Shown here: positions 18,246 through 18,305 of the stretch, in pieces
How the letters are laid out: every line of letters starts with the position of its first letter
How positions within the stretch are numbered: position 1 is the stretch's first letter
NCBI GenBank assembly: GCA_964017145.1
Contig: CAXHKQ010000075.1
Coordinates: forward strand, 1 to 18,305
DNA from: Agrocybe praecox
Lineage: Eukaryota; Basidiomycota; Agaricomycetes; Agaricales; Agrocybaceae
Direction of reading: 5' to 3'
Length of the DNA: 18,305 bases
The notes under the pieces: generated by a model
The model's input: the letters and a program-made list of their open reading frames with translations, nothing else
Database searches by the model: none
Told to the model about the DNA's origin: nothing
Made by a program: the position numbers and the translations under genes

Positions 18246-18265
18246 GCGTCGCGTCGCGTCGCGTC
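18246..18265. repeat. (GCGTC)4 microsatellite
   Basis: Four GCGTC pentamers are read directly, followed by GCGCC. Confidence 0.95.
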
Positions 18266-18305
18266 GCGCCGTGCACTCAGCGATGCATGGACATAAAAAT
18301 GGATA

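Larger units (their letters stand above)
15766..18305. other. Non-coding stretch to the window end, no gene seen
   Basis: Frames reach 145 codons (16154-16591 plus) without any domain I recognise. Simple repeats lie at 16937-16960, 17715-17734, 18124-18141 and 18246-18265, with CA/GT-rich sequence at 17200-17270. A short tandem duplication GTTGGCGTCCGTC lies near 16712-16737. The last 200 bases are markedly GC-rich with CCG and GCGTC runs, which could mean a promoter or exon lies just beyond the window. No start, splice site or domain supports a call here. Confidence 0.55.

Overview
The window looks like non-coding DNA from an insect, most likely a dipteran and mosquito-like. The evidence is indirect: no bacterial gene structure, many CA/TG and trinucleotide microsatellites, and fragments of RTE-type LINE, mariner and TA-flanked MITE-type elements. 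I cannot name the species. I found no host protein-coding gene, rRNA, true tRNA or CRISPR array. The open frames, up to about 195 codons, look like chance frames: they often have equally long rivals on the other strand and carry no domain I recognise. The sequence is probably intergenic or intronic, and what can be read in it is its history of transposon insertion.

Left part (1-4941). A 5'-truncated non-LTR retrotransposon (LINE) lies on the minus strand at 699-1507. It has a YADD reverse-transcriptase motif, a (GTAA)n tail and an 11-bp target-site duplication. A 134-bp TA-flanked foldback element is at 2379-2512. A 24-bp minisatellite starts at 3147. A short non-autonomous retroposon on the plus strand at 4555-4930 has its own target-site duplication. 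Its 3' end and (GTAA)n tail resemble those of the LINE, so the two look like a LINE and its parasitic SINE-like partner.

Middle part (4942-10667). Most of this holds only microsatellites and small hairpins. The exception is a mariner relic at 8694-9591, with perfect 31-bp terminal inverted repeats and a TA duplication. Its minus-strand transposase gene is internally deleted, frameshifted and catalytically dead. A cluster of palindromes lies at 9937-10035.

Right part (10668-18305). A probable 1-kb AT-rich element (10670-11679) contains a 65-bp-arm inverted repeat. A shortened copy of part of that sequence lies at 12231-12328. A tandem duplication of about 167 bp (from 13689) has its second copy split by a 1.73-kb element with 28-bp terminal repeats (13961-15688). 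That element is in turn split by a 798-bp TA-flanked element with perfect termini (14323-15120), which holds four copies of one terminal motif. The foldback element at 2379-2512 has related termini. From about 15766 to the end I see only simple repeats, with GC-rich triplet and pentamer runs in the last 200 bases.
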